DNA of 64,000 nt from Halobellus inordinatus (GTDB lineage: Archaea > Halobacteriota > Halobacteria > Halobacteriales > Haloferacaceae): NCBI RefSeq assembly GCF_024464655.1, contig NZ_JANHAV010000002.1, positions 434,001 to 498,000 on the forward strand, given 5' to 3'. Position 1 is the first letter of the stretch, and every line of letters begins with the position of its first letter. The position numbers and the translations under genes are program-made. The notes beneath the pieces are model-generated. The model was not told the DNA's origin, did not search any database, and saw only the letters and a program-made list of their open reading frames with translations. Shown one piece after another: positions 45,347 to 53,582 of the stretch.

Positions 45347-45688
45347 ATGGCCGACAGGCTCGTCCCCGTGCTCGTCGCACTCGGCGGATTCCTCGGAGCG
45401 ACGTCACGCTATCTCGTCGGCACGGCCGTGCCGGGGCCACGCGGGACATTCGTCGTGAACGTCCTCGGAAGTTTCGTCCTCGCGCTCTCGATCGGCGTCG
45501 TCCGTTCGAGTCGCCTCCGCTTCTTCCTCGCGACGGGATTGCTCTCCTCGTTCACGACGTACAGCACCTTCGCCGTCGAGACGACGTCGCTCGGCCCGAC
45601 CTGGGGTCTCGCGAACGTCGGGGCCAACTACGCGTTCGGCTTTCTCGCCGCACTCCTCGGACTCGCCGCAGGGAGGCGGTTCGCGTGA
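45347..45688 (+). CDS. crcB: Fluoride channel subunit CrcB/Fluc (first copy)
   Basis: A 113-residue membrane protein with four helices. Fluc signatures are GGFLGATSRYLVG (about residues 12-24), FVVNVLGSFVLAL (conserved Asn, about 34-46) and LLSSFTTYSTFAVE with the phenylalanine-box residues. It exports toxic fluoride by diffusion. It follows the HerA-like gene by 11 bases and overlaps the second copy by 4 bases, so the pair may form a heterodimer. Confidence 0.93.
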   Translation: MADRLVPVLVALGGFLGATSRYLVGTAVPGPRGTFVVNVLGSFVLALSIGVVRSSRLRFFLATGLLSSFTTYSTFAVETTSLGPTWGLANVGANYAFGFLAALLGLAAGRRFA

Positions 45689-46077
45689 GCGTCGCCCTCG
45701 GTGTCGCTCTCGCGGCACTCACTGACCTCGACGGCGTTCCCCTGCCGGTCCTCGTCGGATTCGGGGGAGCGGTCGGCGCACTCGGCCGGTACGCAGTCGA
45801 CGTCGCACTCGGCGGCGGCCGTCGGAGTACCTTCGCCGTCAACGTCCTCGGGAGCGCCGCGCTCGGGGCGCTCGTCACCTCGTCACCGCACGCGACGACT
45901 CTCGCTGTCGCTGGGACGGGATTCTGCGGCGCGTTCACGACGTTCTCCTCGTTCGCCGTCAACGTGGTTGAGGCCGCCTCGAAGGAAAATTGGCGGCTCG
46001 CGGCTGTCGACGCCGCTGGCACACTCGCGTCGGCGCTCCTCGGCGTGGCTCTCGGAACCGTTCTCGTGGGAGTATAG
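45685..46077 (+). CDS. crcB: Fluoride channel subunit CrcB/Fluc (second copy)
   Basis: A 130-residue homologue of the preceding gene, starting with GTG inside its stop codon. It shows GFGGAVGALGRYAV (about residues 25-38), FAVNVLGSAALGAL and GFCGAFTTFSSFAVN. Paired crcB genes in Gram-positives and archaea usually encode two complementary halves of one channel. No fluoride riboswitch is seen upstream of the pair. Confidence 0.93.
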   Translation: MSVALGVALAALTDLDGVPLPVLVGFGGAVGALGRYAVDVALGGGRRSTFAVNVLGSAALGALVTSSPHATTLAVAGTGFCGAFTTFSSFAVNVVEAASKENWRLAAVDAAGTLASALLGVALGTVLVGV

Positions 46078-46145
46078 ATAGATCGTCTCGCGGCCATCGG
46101 TCCACGAGAAAAAGCATCTGCTACGACGTTGTGAAATCGAGAAAG

Positions 46146-46218
46146 CGCCCGAGGCGGGATTTGAACCCGCGTCACGACCGTGACAGGGTCGTATGATGGG
46201 CCACTACACCACCCGGGC
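46146..46218 (-). tRNA. tRNA-Asp(GTC)
   Basis: On the minus strand a 73-base tRNA starts GCCCGGG and pairs with CTCGGGC at the 3' end (discriminator G, no encoded CCA). The anticodon arm CGACC-CTGTCAC-GGTCG gives anticodon GTC. The T-arm is CGCGGGTTCAAATCCCGC with an intact GTTCAAAT loop. No intron. Confidence 0.97.
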
Positions 46219-46240
46219 ACACATCGGAGCAAAGCACAAG

Positions 46241-46313
46241 CGCCCGAGGCGGGATTTGAACCCGCGTCACGACCGTGACAGGGTCGTATGATGGGCCACT
46301 ACACCACCCGGGC
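46241..46313 (-). tRNA. tRNA-Asp(GTC), tandem copy
   Basis: Identical over all 73 bases to the other tRNA-Asp, 22 bases upstream in the direction of transcription. Both copies are probably made from one precursor started at the TATA-like box near 46341. Confidence 0.97.
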
Positions 46314-46340
46314 TTGCTCCACTTCTTCGTTGCCCGGTAG

Positions 46341-46350
46341 TCTAATTAAG
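46341..46350 (-). promoter_or_regulatory. TATA-like box of the tRNA-Asp pair
   Basis: On the minus strand CTTAATTAGA lies about 28-37 bases before the first tRNA-Asp. The rest of the 210-base gap up to atpD shows no clear gene. Confidence 0.5.
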
Positions 46351-46523
46351 ACTTATCATCTGATGGCGGCGTGGGAGAGGTCACCGCGCGGCCGACGATG
46401 CGGGGAAATCCCTGGACAGAGCCCAGGCTCCGGCGAGAGTAGCGACCGGACGAAAGACAGCAAAGAGAGCGAAGAGCGATAACCGAAGACGCGCGGTTCC
46501 GTCGTTCGATTGGCGAGGTTGGT

Positions 46524-47207
46524 TCAGTCGTCGGCCGGGGCCGCTGCGGCCGCTTCCTCGGCCTCTTCTTCGGCTTTCTCTTCTTTTTCTTTCTTGTTCT
46601 TGATCTTCTTCAGACGGAAGATCTCCTCGCGCTCTTGCTCTTCGAGCTTCTGCTCGATGTACTCTTTGTTCTCGTTGAGTTCGGGGAGCAGCTTGAACTC
46701 CAAGGCGTTGACGCGGCGTTTCGTCGTCTCGATCTCTTTGAGCATCTTCTTCATCGCCGTCTCGACCTCCGCGGCGAGGATGATCGTCTCGAGCAGTTCC
46801 TCGTAGGCGTCTGCGGCCTCGTCGATCCGCGCCGAGGAGCCGAGGAGCCCGTAGCCGCGCTGGTCGAGGCTCTTTTTCACGCGCGAGGACTCGATCTGCG
46901 GGACGACGACGCCCATGATGTTCTTCGACTGCGTGGTGATCTCCGGATGCTCTTTGAGCGCCGCGGCGGCACCGCGCACGGCGACGTCGCCTTCCATCGC
47001 TCGCGCCATATTGATCTTCTCTTGGGCCGTCTCGTAGTTCTGGTTCAGCTCGGAGCGGACGTCCTGTGCTTGGTCCAGAATGTCCATAAACTCCATAATG
47101 AGGCCGTCTCGCTTCTGTTCGAGCGTGTCGTGGCCCCGCTCGGACAGTTGGATCCGATCCTCGATCGCCATCAAGTTCTTGCGTGTCGGTTTGACGTCTT
47201 CGGCCAT
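46524..47207 (-). CDS. atpD: A-type ATP synthase subunit D (central stalk)
   Basis: A 227-residue coiled-coil protein of the rotor stalk linking the AB head to the membrane ring. The N-terminal [35 protein letters not shown] and the C-terminal long helix ([34 protein letters not shown]) are typical. It ends in an acidic/Ala tail. It is separated from atpB by four bacteriorhodopsin-related genes, although D usually follows B. A weak TATA-like AAAGGTTAAC (near 47233) may give it its own promoter. Confidence 0.95.
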   Translation of the reverse strand: MAEDVKPTRKNLMAIEDRIQLSERGHDTLEQKRDGLIMEFMDILDQAQDVRSELNQNYETAQEKINMARAMEGDVAVRGAAAALKEHPEITTQSKNIMGVVVPQIESSRVKKSLDQRGYGLLGSSARIDEAADAYEELLETIILAAEVETAMKKMLKEIETTKRRVNALEFKLLPELNENKEYIEQKLEEQEREEIFRLKKIKNKKEKEEKAEEEAEEAAAAAPADD

Positions 47208-47241
47208 TGCCTGCCAGTTGTGAACCGAGCCTGTTAACCTT

Positions 47242-48345
47242 TTACTGTTCGCGGACGAGGCCGGCCAGGCCGGCGTTCTCGGTGCGGTCCATCCACGTCA
47301 CGATCACTACGTGGGGAAGCGTCAACACGGCGATGAAGACGAGGTACAGCGCGGCCAACGTCCGCAGGTCGGTCTGGACGCGTCCAACGAGTGCGACGCC
47401 GACGAGCAGTCCGACGGAGACCACCGTCAGCGGCAGCGCGTCGCGGCCCGTCCGCAAGAGCGCAGGGACGGCTCCGCGATCGGCGAACGCCCGCCTGGCG
47501 CTCGGGTCGACGCCGACGAGTCGGGCGATGTGTCGCAGCGAGTGCCACACACAGAAGTACACGCCGATCGCGAGGATCGGCGGAACGACGAGGAAGTACA
47601 CCCACAGCAGCCCCGTCTCGGCGGCGTCGAGCCGCCATCCGTCACCGGGACTGCGCCGGTACCCAGCGAGGAGCGTCCCGACCGTCAGCGCCGCGAACGC
47701 CGCACCGACGCTGAGGCGCACGTCGGGCGCGACCAGCCACGACGCGTCGAGGCTGCCGCCGAACAGCGCCACCCAGGCGTCGACGACGTCTCGGTATCGC
47801 TCCGGGAATCGGAGTAGCGGCACGAGCATCGGCAGTCCCCCGCGCACGAGAAGCGTGCCGGTGCGTACCGTTCGACTGTCGAGATGTGACCCGCCGAGCG
47901 CCTCGAGCGCGTAGAGATCGCCTTGGCCCCAGTGGACCCAGGTCATCCCGATGAAAAACGCGGCTGATGCTATCGGTGAGAGGAGCCACAGCACCGCGTA
48001 CGCCCCGCCGAGGAGTAGATACACGAGTCCGACGATCAGGAGCAAGCGAACCGACGGTTGCTCCCCGGCCGCCCGGGCGGGTGCCAGGTGGTCGACTGCG
48101 CCGTGCGGCAACCCGAACACGAGGAGGCTCACCGCCAGTGGGGCGTACCGCGCCCACGGCGGCAGCGTCGTCGCCGGCCCTACGAGCACCGCACCGGCCC
48201 CGAGAATCGCGACCCCGGCAGTGAGCAACCACGCCGGACGGCCACCAATCGTGCGCATCAGCGATTGTGTCACGTCGTCCTCGCTCTCGACGGCGCTCTC
48301 GTCGACCCGCCGTGTCTCTCCGTCGTGAGCTGTCGAGCCAGCCAT
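47242..48345 (-). CDS. blh: Brp/Blh-family beta-carotene 15,15'-dioxygenase
   Basis: A 367-residue membrane enzyme cleaving beta-carotene into two retinals. It has about eight helices with the metal-binding histidines in [11 protein letters not shown] (about residues 77-87), [22 protein letters not shown] (about 266-278) and [13 protein letters not shown] near the C-terminus. The order and histidine pattern match Brp/Blh. It starts 2 bases after crtY stops and runs up to 34 bases before atpD, in a bop-linked operon. Confidence 0.93.
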   Translation of the reverse strand: MAGSTAHDGETRRVDESAVESEDDVTQSLMRTIGGRPAWLLTAGVAILGAGAVLVGPATTLPPWARYAPLAVSLLVFGLPHGAVDHLAPARAAGEQPSVRLLLIVGLVYLLLGGAYAVLWLLSPIASAAFFIGMTWVHWGQGDLYALEALGGSHLDSRTVRTGTLLVRGGLPMLVPLLRFPERYRDVVDAWVALFGGSLDASWLVAPDVRLSVGAAFAALTVGTLLAGYRRSPGDGWRLDAAETGLLWVYFLVVPPILAIGVYFCVWHSLRHIARLVGVDPSARRAFADRGAVPALLRTGRDALPLTVVSVGLLVGVALVGRVQTDLRTLAALYLVFIAVLTLPHVVIVTWMDRTENAGLAGLVREQ

Positions 48346-48347
48346 CG

Positions 48348-49169
48348 TTAGCGGGCCGTTTCCGCGCCGGCGCGGAGGCGATCGTACCAGTGCCGCGCCG
48401 TCGCGGCCGTGCCGTCCGCCCACCGCTGCATCACGAGCCGATACAGGACGAGTCCCTGCACGACGAAGAGGTTCGTCACGAGGAAGAACATCGCTTCCTC
48501 GATGGGCAGCCCCGCGATGGAGAGCCCAGTCGTGTACTGCTTCGAGAGGATCCAGATGCCGTACTCGATGGCGATCCTGTCGGCAACGCAGAGATACAGT
48601 GTCGGGAGCACCGTTCCGAGAGCGACGGTGCGCCGGCGCGCCCACAACTGCGGTGCGCCGACGACCCATTGCAACGCCAACACCGGGGCCGCCCACGCGA
48701 GCGTCGCACCGAGGTAGAACGTCGCGTCGGTGCCGAGCAACTGCCAGCCTCCGAGACAGATGGCGACCGCGAGTCCGAACGCGACGAGGCGGCTCCTGAT
48801 CGGATGCGACGCCGACGGCCACGCCGTCGAAAACGATAGGTGTGACAGCCACAGCGCAGTCAGCCAGGGTTGGACGACGATGAAGAGATACTCCTCAAGC
48901 GGCGCGTAACCGATCGTCAGGACGGTCGTCTCGGCGCCGTACCACCAGACTCCACGCGCGATGAGGTAGTTGTCCCACGGCGTCGTGTACACGAGCGCAA
49001 CGACGGTGATGGTGGCTACCCCCGCCCAGTAGTTGCGCCAACTACTGCTGTCCCACGAGGCGATACCGCCGATCCGTGATCGGCTCACGAAGCCGGTCGC
49101 AGACAGCAGCATTACTGCTGGCAGTAAAAACGCGAAGTGGAATTGGAGGTACGTGAACTGAAACGTCAT
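48348..49169 (-). CDS. crtY: Lycopene beta-cyclase (CrtYcd-type)
   Basis: A 273-residue membrane protein closing both ends of lycopene to beta-carotene, the precursor of retinal. It is the fused archaeal form of the two-subunit bacterial cyclase: the first repeat has TTPWDNYLIARGVWWY and YAPLEEYLFIVVQ (about residues 61-103), the second has SIAGLPIEEAMFFLVTNLFVVQG (about 217-239). Each half has a PxEE motif thought to act in catalysis. It lies about 140 bases after bop on the same strand. Confidence 0.94.
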   Translation of the reverse strand: MTFQFTYLQFHFAFLLPAVMLLSATGFVSRSRIGGIASWDSSSWRNYWAGVATITVVALVYTTPWDNYLIARGVWWYGAETTVLTIGYAPLEEYLFIVVQPWLTALWLSHLSFSTAWPSASHPIRSRLVAFGLAVAICLGGWQLLGTDATFYLGATLAWAAPVLALQWVVGAPQLWARRRTVALGTVLPTLYLCVADRIAIEYGIWILSKQYTTGLSIAGLPIEEAMFFLVTNLFVVQGLVLYRLVMQRWADGTAATARHWYDRLRAGAETAR

Positions 49170-49289
49170 CTGTAATCTCGTCTCGTTGGCGGCCGTCTGC
49201 GTCGTCTCGGCGCCGTCGACTCACGCGTCGGCGTACGGTCCAGACTGCGAACGCGGGGTGGGCGGGGTACGCGTTCGGTGCTGCGTTCG

Positions 49290-49310
49290 AATCGACGGTG
49301 CTCGTCGATT
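49290..49310 (-). terminator. Hairpin at the 3' end of bop
   Basis: Perfect 8-base arms AATCGACG and CGTCGATT around a 5-base loop overlap the bop TAA stop. It could end or stabilise the bop message, separating it from crtY. No T-run follows. Confidence 0.5.
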
Positions 49311-50055
49311 AGTCTGCCGGTTCGGCGCTCGACGCTCGCGCCCCGGCAGCGTCGAGCACCTCACGGCTCGACAGCAGGATGATCCCGAATCCGACCTTTG
49401 CGACCAGGTCCAGGACCATAAATCCGGCCGTCTCGATGTTGAGCGACACGAGCTGTAGGCCTTCCGTGCCGACGATCCACCAGACGGGGTAGACCAGCCA
49501 GACGACGACGATCAGCGTACGGAGCGTGCTGAACGTCGACGCGGCGTCGCCGGTGAGTTTGCTCGCTTTCTCGTCGAGGGAGCCGTACAGCATGTACAGC
49601 AGCACCAGCAGGAAGCCGGTGGAGATCCCCCACCAGATCAGTCGGCGTGCGCCCTCGCTGAGGAAGCCGGGACCGGCGGACAGCGTCGCGACGACGCCCG
49701 TTCCGATCATCAGCATATCCAGCCCGACCAGCGAGGAGAGCTCGTTCCGGTTCGCCCCGACGAGCAGCCCGAGGTCGATGAGCAAAAGCGGTGTCGTGAA
49801 GAACCAGTCAGTGTACCGGGCCCAGTAGATCGGCAGTTCCTCGCCGCCGACCTCCACTATCGTCAACCCGAATCCCAACGCCATCGCAAGATAGTTTACA
49901 AATGCGATGGCGGTGATGAATATCGTGACGATGTAGAACTCCTGTCGCCGTCTGTCTGTTTCTCACCAGCCCCTGGCGATGAAGTACAGCATTCCCAGGA
50001 ACATCCCGAGCGTTCCGAGCCAGAGCCATATCGATTCACTACCTGGTTGTGGCAT
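49309..50055 (-). pseudogene. bop: Bacteriorhodopsin gene with an in-frame TGA at codon 31
   Basis: From ATG at 50055 the frame encodes [14 protein letters not shown] and the whole of helix A, then a TGA at 49963-49965 replaces codon 31 in the loop before helix B (ARGW, stop, [10 protein letters not shown]). Beyond it the frame is unbroken to the TAA at 49309. With codon 31 read as an amino acid the protein would have 248 residues, the usual size. All pump residues are there: Asp83 (bR Asp85) in YTDWFFTTP, Asp94 (Asp96), Asp216 and the retinal Lys220 in [10 protein letters not shown], and the proton-release glutamates GTEG and NIET. Restarting at M58 would lose helix A and part of B. Nonsense mutation, readthrough or sequence error are the options. 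The promoter palindrome and partner genes are intact. Confidence 0.88.
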
Positions 50056-50065
50056 ATTGCGTCCC

Positions 50066-50073
50066 AAAATTTG
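50066..50073 (-). promoter_or_regulatory. AT-rich element upstream of bop
   Basis: On the minus strand AAATTTT lies about 11-18 bases before the bop ATG. It is the only AT-rich block between the UAS palindrome and the start, so it may be the TATA-like element of the promoter. Confidence 0.4.
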
Positions 50074-50097
50074 CAGGTAAGAGTTGTAAGCAGTGTT

Positions 50098-50111
50098 CCC
50101 AACTAGTTGGG
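50098..50111. promoter_or_regulatory. bop-type upstream activating sequence
   Basis: The perfect palindrome CCCAACTAGTTGGG lies 43-56 bases upstream of the bop start. It fits the UAS known for Bat-controlled genes in Halobacterium (ACC-CTAGTT-GG type core). This links the adjacent bat gene with bop here. Only one copy was found in the cluster. Confidence 0.8.
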
Positions 50112-50268
50112 CTTCGATTAGACGGCACGGACCCCCGTACACAACTGTTGACCGTTGTCGGGGAGATCACGCGGCTGCAACGCTGTTGTGTTTCTCGGAA
50201 ACTGGGCGTATAGAAGTTGCCGACTCCGTCGTGTCTCGATGCGTTTCGGCACGTCTCGCGGCGGTACG

Positions 50269-51990
50269 TCAATCGAACAGCGCGGCCGCGACCTTTCGCT
50301 GCGCCGCTCGCAGATGCTGGTGGAACGTCGATCGGCAGACGCCCATCGACTCGGCGAGTTCCTCGCCGCTGGTGTCGTGGGGCCACTCGAAGTAGCCGGC
50401 CGCGTAGGCCCGAAGGAACGCGGCGTGCTGTCGATCTGTCAATTCCGATTCCAGCTCGGCGACGAACCCCTGGCCCGTGTCGTCACGCGTCTCGCGACGA
50501 CAGTAGCTGATCACCTCTGCGCTTTCGAAGCGCTCCATCGCGGCTGCAGCCAACGACTGGGCGAGCGCTTCCCGGCCCACTTCGACCGTCACACGAGCGA
50601 TCCCGGGCTCGATCACGGCTGCACGGAGTTCGCCACTGTGCGCTGTGAGCAGTTCCTGCAGCGTCGGATCGGTCACCGCGAGTTCGATCACGGGTCCACA
50701 GGTGGTCTCGGCGAGCACCGTATCGACCTCGATGTCGTCGCGTTTTGCGGCCGCGCCGTGTACTGCCTCCCCGTCGAGTTGTGCCGTCGGCTCGGCCACC
50801 TCGAACAGCATCGTCGACCGGTCTTTGTCGCCGACGCTGCCGGCGTACTGCAGTTGACTCTGCAGATCGGTGGCGAACCCGGCCAACGGGTGGTCACCGA
50901 GTGCGAGCCGCAGTTCGACGGTCTCCTGCGTCTGGAGCGTCCGCTGGGTCTCGTGTGCGTTGATCCCGGTTGCGAGGGTTCGCCCCAGTGCCGCCAGAAT
51001 GGCCCGCTCGTGGTCGTCGAATCCGTCGTTTCGAACGTACACGCAAACGACGCCGTACGTCGCCTCCCCGTAGTGCAACGGCACGGCGGCGACCGACGTC
51101 AACGCCGCTTCGGTGTCCCCGCCGAGAGATTCGATGCGGACGTGGCGTTCGGCGAGCGCGCCGGCCACGGCCCGTTCGACCGGGTTGCGCGATTCGTCCC
51201 CGTTGCCGACGTCGCCGTCACCCCCGCCCATCGAAGTCACGTCGCCGACGACGAACCGACTGCCCTGGGGGACGTCCGTTTCTCCGACTACCTCGTCGGG
51301 CTCGACCGCTTCGATCGAGGGATCGTACGCTCCGAACCACGCGCCGGCGTAGACTTCTCCGATCGCCTGGACGGCTTCACGCTGCAGGTCACTCCGTGAC
51401 TGTGACTGGGTTACTGCGTCCGTGACCTCTGCGACGATGCCATCGAGCCGTTCGAGGAGATGCTTTTGTGCGGTGCGTTCCCGTTCGATCCGTTCGGCCC
51501 GATCCGCAGCAGCCTGCTCGGCGCGTTTTCGGCGCGTGACGTCCTGTTGGAATCCGACGTAGTAGGCGATCTCGCCCGTCTCATCGTACAGTGGCGCGAT
51601 CGTCACCTCGTTCCAGAACAGCTCGCCGTTTTTCCGATAGTTCCGAAGCACGACGGTGGTGGCCTGCCCGTCTTCGATGGCAGCTCGCATCTGTGCGACG
51701 GGTTTCGCACGCGTCGCCTCTCCCTGCAGAAACCGGCAGTTTCGCCCGACCGCGTACTCCGGTGCGTAGCCGGTGATCCGCTCGAACGCGGCGTTCGCGT
51801 ACACGAGCGGCATATCCGGCTTCGTCGCGTCGGCGATGGTGATTCCCACCGGGGCTTCGTCCATCGTGCGCGTCTTCAGCGACTCGTCGACGGCGTCGGT
51901 ACTCGCAGACATCGTCCGCGAGTCGGTTTCGGGCCGCTCCCGTGCCACACCCGACCGCACCCGCACGTCCGCCTCCGACCGCTGTGTCAT
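50269..51990 (-). CDS. bat: Bacterio-opsin activator Bat (LOV/PAS, GAF, HTH-10)
   Basis: A 573-residue regulator. Residues about 43-150 are a PAS domain of LOV type: VGRNCRFLQG has the flavin-adduct cysteine (Cys85), and NYRKNGELFWNEVTIAPLYDE and VGFQQDVT follow. A GAF-like domain (about 195-350), a central bacterioopsin-activator region, and a C-terminal HTH-10 domain (LTDRQHAAFLRAYAAGYFEWPHDTSGEELAESMGV, about 517-551) complete it. In Halobacterium Bat turns on bop and carotenoid genes under low oxygen and light. Next to bop with its UAS. The blue-light role of the LOV motif is an inference. Confidence 0.93.
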   Translation of the reverse strand: MTQRSEADVRVRSGVARERPETDSRTMSASTDAVDESLKTRTMDEAPVGITIADATKPDMPLVYANAAFERITGYAPEYAVGRNCRFLQGEATRAKPVAQMRAAIEDGQATTVVLRNYRKNGELFWNEVTIAPLYDETGEIAYYVGFQQDVTRRKRAEQAAADRAERIERERTAQKHLLERLDGIVAEVTDAVTQSQSRSDLQREAVQAIGEVYAGAWFGAYDPSIEAVEPDEVVGETDVPQGSRFVVGDVTSMGGGDGDVGNGDESRNPVERAVAGALAERHVRIESLGGDTEAALTSVAAVPLHYGEATYGVVCVYVRNDGFDDHERAILAALGRTLATGINAHETQRTLQTQETVELRLALGDHPLAGFATDLQSQLQYAGSVGDKDRSTMLFEVAEPTAQLDGEAVHGAAAKRDDIEVDTVLAETTCGPVIELAVTDPTLQELLTAHSGELRAAVIEPGIARVTVEVGREALAQSLAAAAMERFESAEVISYCRRETRDDTGQGFVAELESELTDRQHAAFLRAYAAGYFEWPHDTSGEELAESMGVCRSTFHQHLRAAQRKVAAALFD

Positions 51991-52130
51991 AGGCTAGATA
52001 GCGAGGGATGCAGTAAAACGTGTGTGGCCGATTCGGGGACGCGAGCGAGCCCACCCGAGCAACCCGCATAGAGGTTCTCGCGGGGGCCGAGAGCAGTCAC
52101 TCGCGGGAGTGTGAGTGCTCGCTGAGCCGC

Positions 52131-52146
52131 AAAGAAAGTCGAAAAA
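52131..52146 (-). terminator. T-rich terminator after atpB
   Basis: On the minus strand TTTTT and CTTTCTTT follow about 14-30 bases after the atpB stop. Archaeal transcription often stops at such T-runs, so atpHIKECFAB would end here and the bat cluster and atpD would need their own promoters. Confidence 0.6.
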
Positions 52147-52159
52147 TCGCCGCCCGCGA

Positions 52160-53581
52160 TCAGTCGGCGGTCGCTTCCGCTTCGGTCTCGCCACCGGCGT
52201 CTTCGCGGTAGTACTCCTCGATGAAGTCCTCGTCGACCCGGTTGAGTTCCTCTTTCGGCAGCATCGAGAGGAGGTCCCACCCGATCTCGAGGGTCTCTTC
52301 GAGTTCGCGGTTGGTCTCGAAGCCCTGGTCGATGAACTCCTCCTCGAAGCGGTCGGCGAAGTCGAGGTACTTGTTGTCACGCTCTGAGAGCGCCTCGCGA
52401 CCGACAATGTTCACGAGGTCGCGCAGGTCCTCACCCTCGGCGTACGCGGCGTACATCTGGTCGGAGACGTCGCCGTGGTCCGCGCGGGTGAGGCCCTCGC
52501 CGATACCGTCGTCCATCAGCCGCGAGAGGCTGGGCAGGACGTTCACCGGAGGCTGGAGCCCCTGACTGTTGAGGTCGGGGTCGACGTAGATCTGTCCCTC
52601 GGTGATGTACCCGGTCAGGTCCGGAATCGGGTGCGTGTCGTCGTCGCCGGGCATCGTGAGGATCGGAATCTGGGTGACAGACCCCTCACGACCCTCGATC
52701 CGGCCGGCGCGCTCGTAGAGCTGCGCCAGGTCGGTGTACATGTATCCGGGGTAGCCACGGCGGCCCGGGACCTCTTCACGAGCCGCGCCGATCTCACGGA
52801 GCGCCTCGCAGTAGTTGGTCATGTCGGTGAGGATGACGAGGACGTGGTAGTCCTTCTCGAAGGCGAGGTACTCGGCGGTGGTGAGGACCATCCGCGGGGT
52901 GACCGTCCGCTCGACGGCGGGGTCGTCCGCGAGGTTCATGAAGACGACAGAGCGTTCGAGTGCGCCCGTACGCTCGAAGTCCTCCATGAACTCGTTGGCC
53001 TCTTCCTGGGTGATACCCATCGCGCCGAAGATGACGGCGAACTCGGAGCCTTCTCCTTCGCCTTCCTCTTCTTCGGGCACGCTCGCCTGACGAGCGATCT
53101 GCATCGCCAGTTCGCTGTGGGGCTGGCCCGAACTGGAGAAGATCGGGAGCTTCTGCCCGCGGACGAGCGTGTTCATCCCGTCGATTGCGGAGACGCCCGT
53201 CTCGATGAACTCCTCGGGGTACTCCCGGGAGTAGGGGTTGATCGCCGCGCCGACGATGTCCTGTCGCTCGTCGGGGACGATGTCGGGGCCGCCGTCGATC
53301 GGGCGGCCGGATCCGTCGAGAACCCGTCCGAGCAGATCCTCGGTGACGGGCATCTTCATCGTCTCGCCGAGGAAGCGAACCGATGCGTGCTGGTCGATAC
53401 CACTGGTGCCCTCGAAGACCTGGATGGCGACGACGCCGTCCGAGGATTCGAGCACCTGACCGCGCAGCGTCTCGCCCTGGGCCGTTTCGATCTCGACGAT
53501 CTCGTCGTAACCGATGGCTTCGTCGACCTCGGCGTACACCAGCGGACCGCTGATCTCGGTGATGGTTTGGTACTCTTTCAT
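52160..53581 (-). CDS. atpB: A-type ATP synthase subunit B
   Basis: A 473-residue regulatory subunit of the A3B3 head. It starts [20 protein letters not shown] and keeps the A/B fold with [18 protein letters not shown] in place of a P-loop, and [21 protein letters not shown]. The C-terminus is acidic. It begins 1 base after atpA. The family is unmistakable; size is as expected (about 470). Confidence 0.97.
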   Translation of the reverse strand: MKEYQTITEISGPLVYAEVDEAIGYDEIVEIETAQGETLRGQVLESSDGVVAIQVFEGTSGIDQHASVRFLGETMKMPVTEDLLGRVLDGSGRPIDGGPDIVPDERQDIVGAAINPYSREYPEEFIETGVSAIDGMNTLVRGQKLPIFSSSGQPHSELAMQIARQASVPEEEEGEGEGSEFAVIFGAMGITQEEANEFMEDFERTGALERSVVFMNLADDPAVERTVTPRMVLTTAEYLAFEKDYHVLVILTDMTNYCEALREIGAAREEVPGRRGYPGYMYTDLAQLYERAGRIEGREGSVTQIPILTMPGDDDTHPIPDLTGYITEGQIYVDPDLNSQGLQPPVNVLPSLSRLMDDGIGEGLTRADHGDVSDQMYAAYAEGEDLRDLVNIVGREALSERDNKYLDFADRFEEEFIDQGFETNRELEETLEIGWDLLSMLPKEELNRVDEDFIEEYYREDAGGETEAEATAD

Positions 53582-53582
53582 A

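Noticed and set aside
49963-49965. TGA in bop as a selenocysteine codon
   Set aside because: Selenocysteine is not known in Halobacteria, no SECIS-like structure is evident, and related opsins have Gly or another ordinary residue in this loop.
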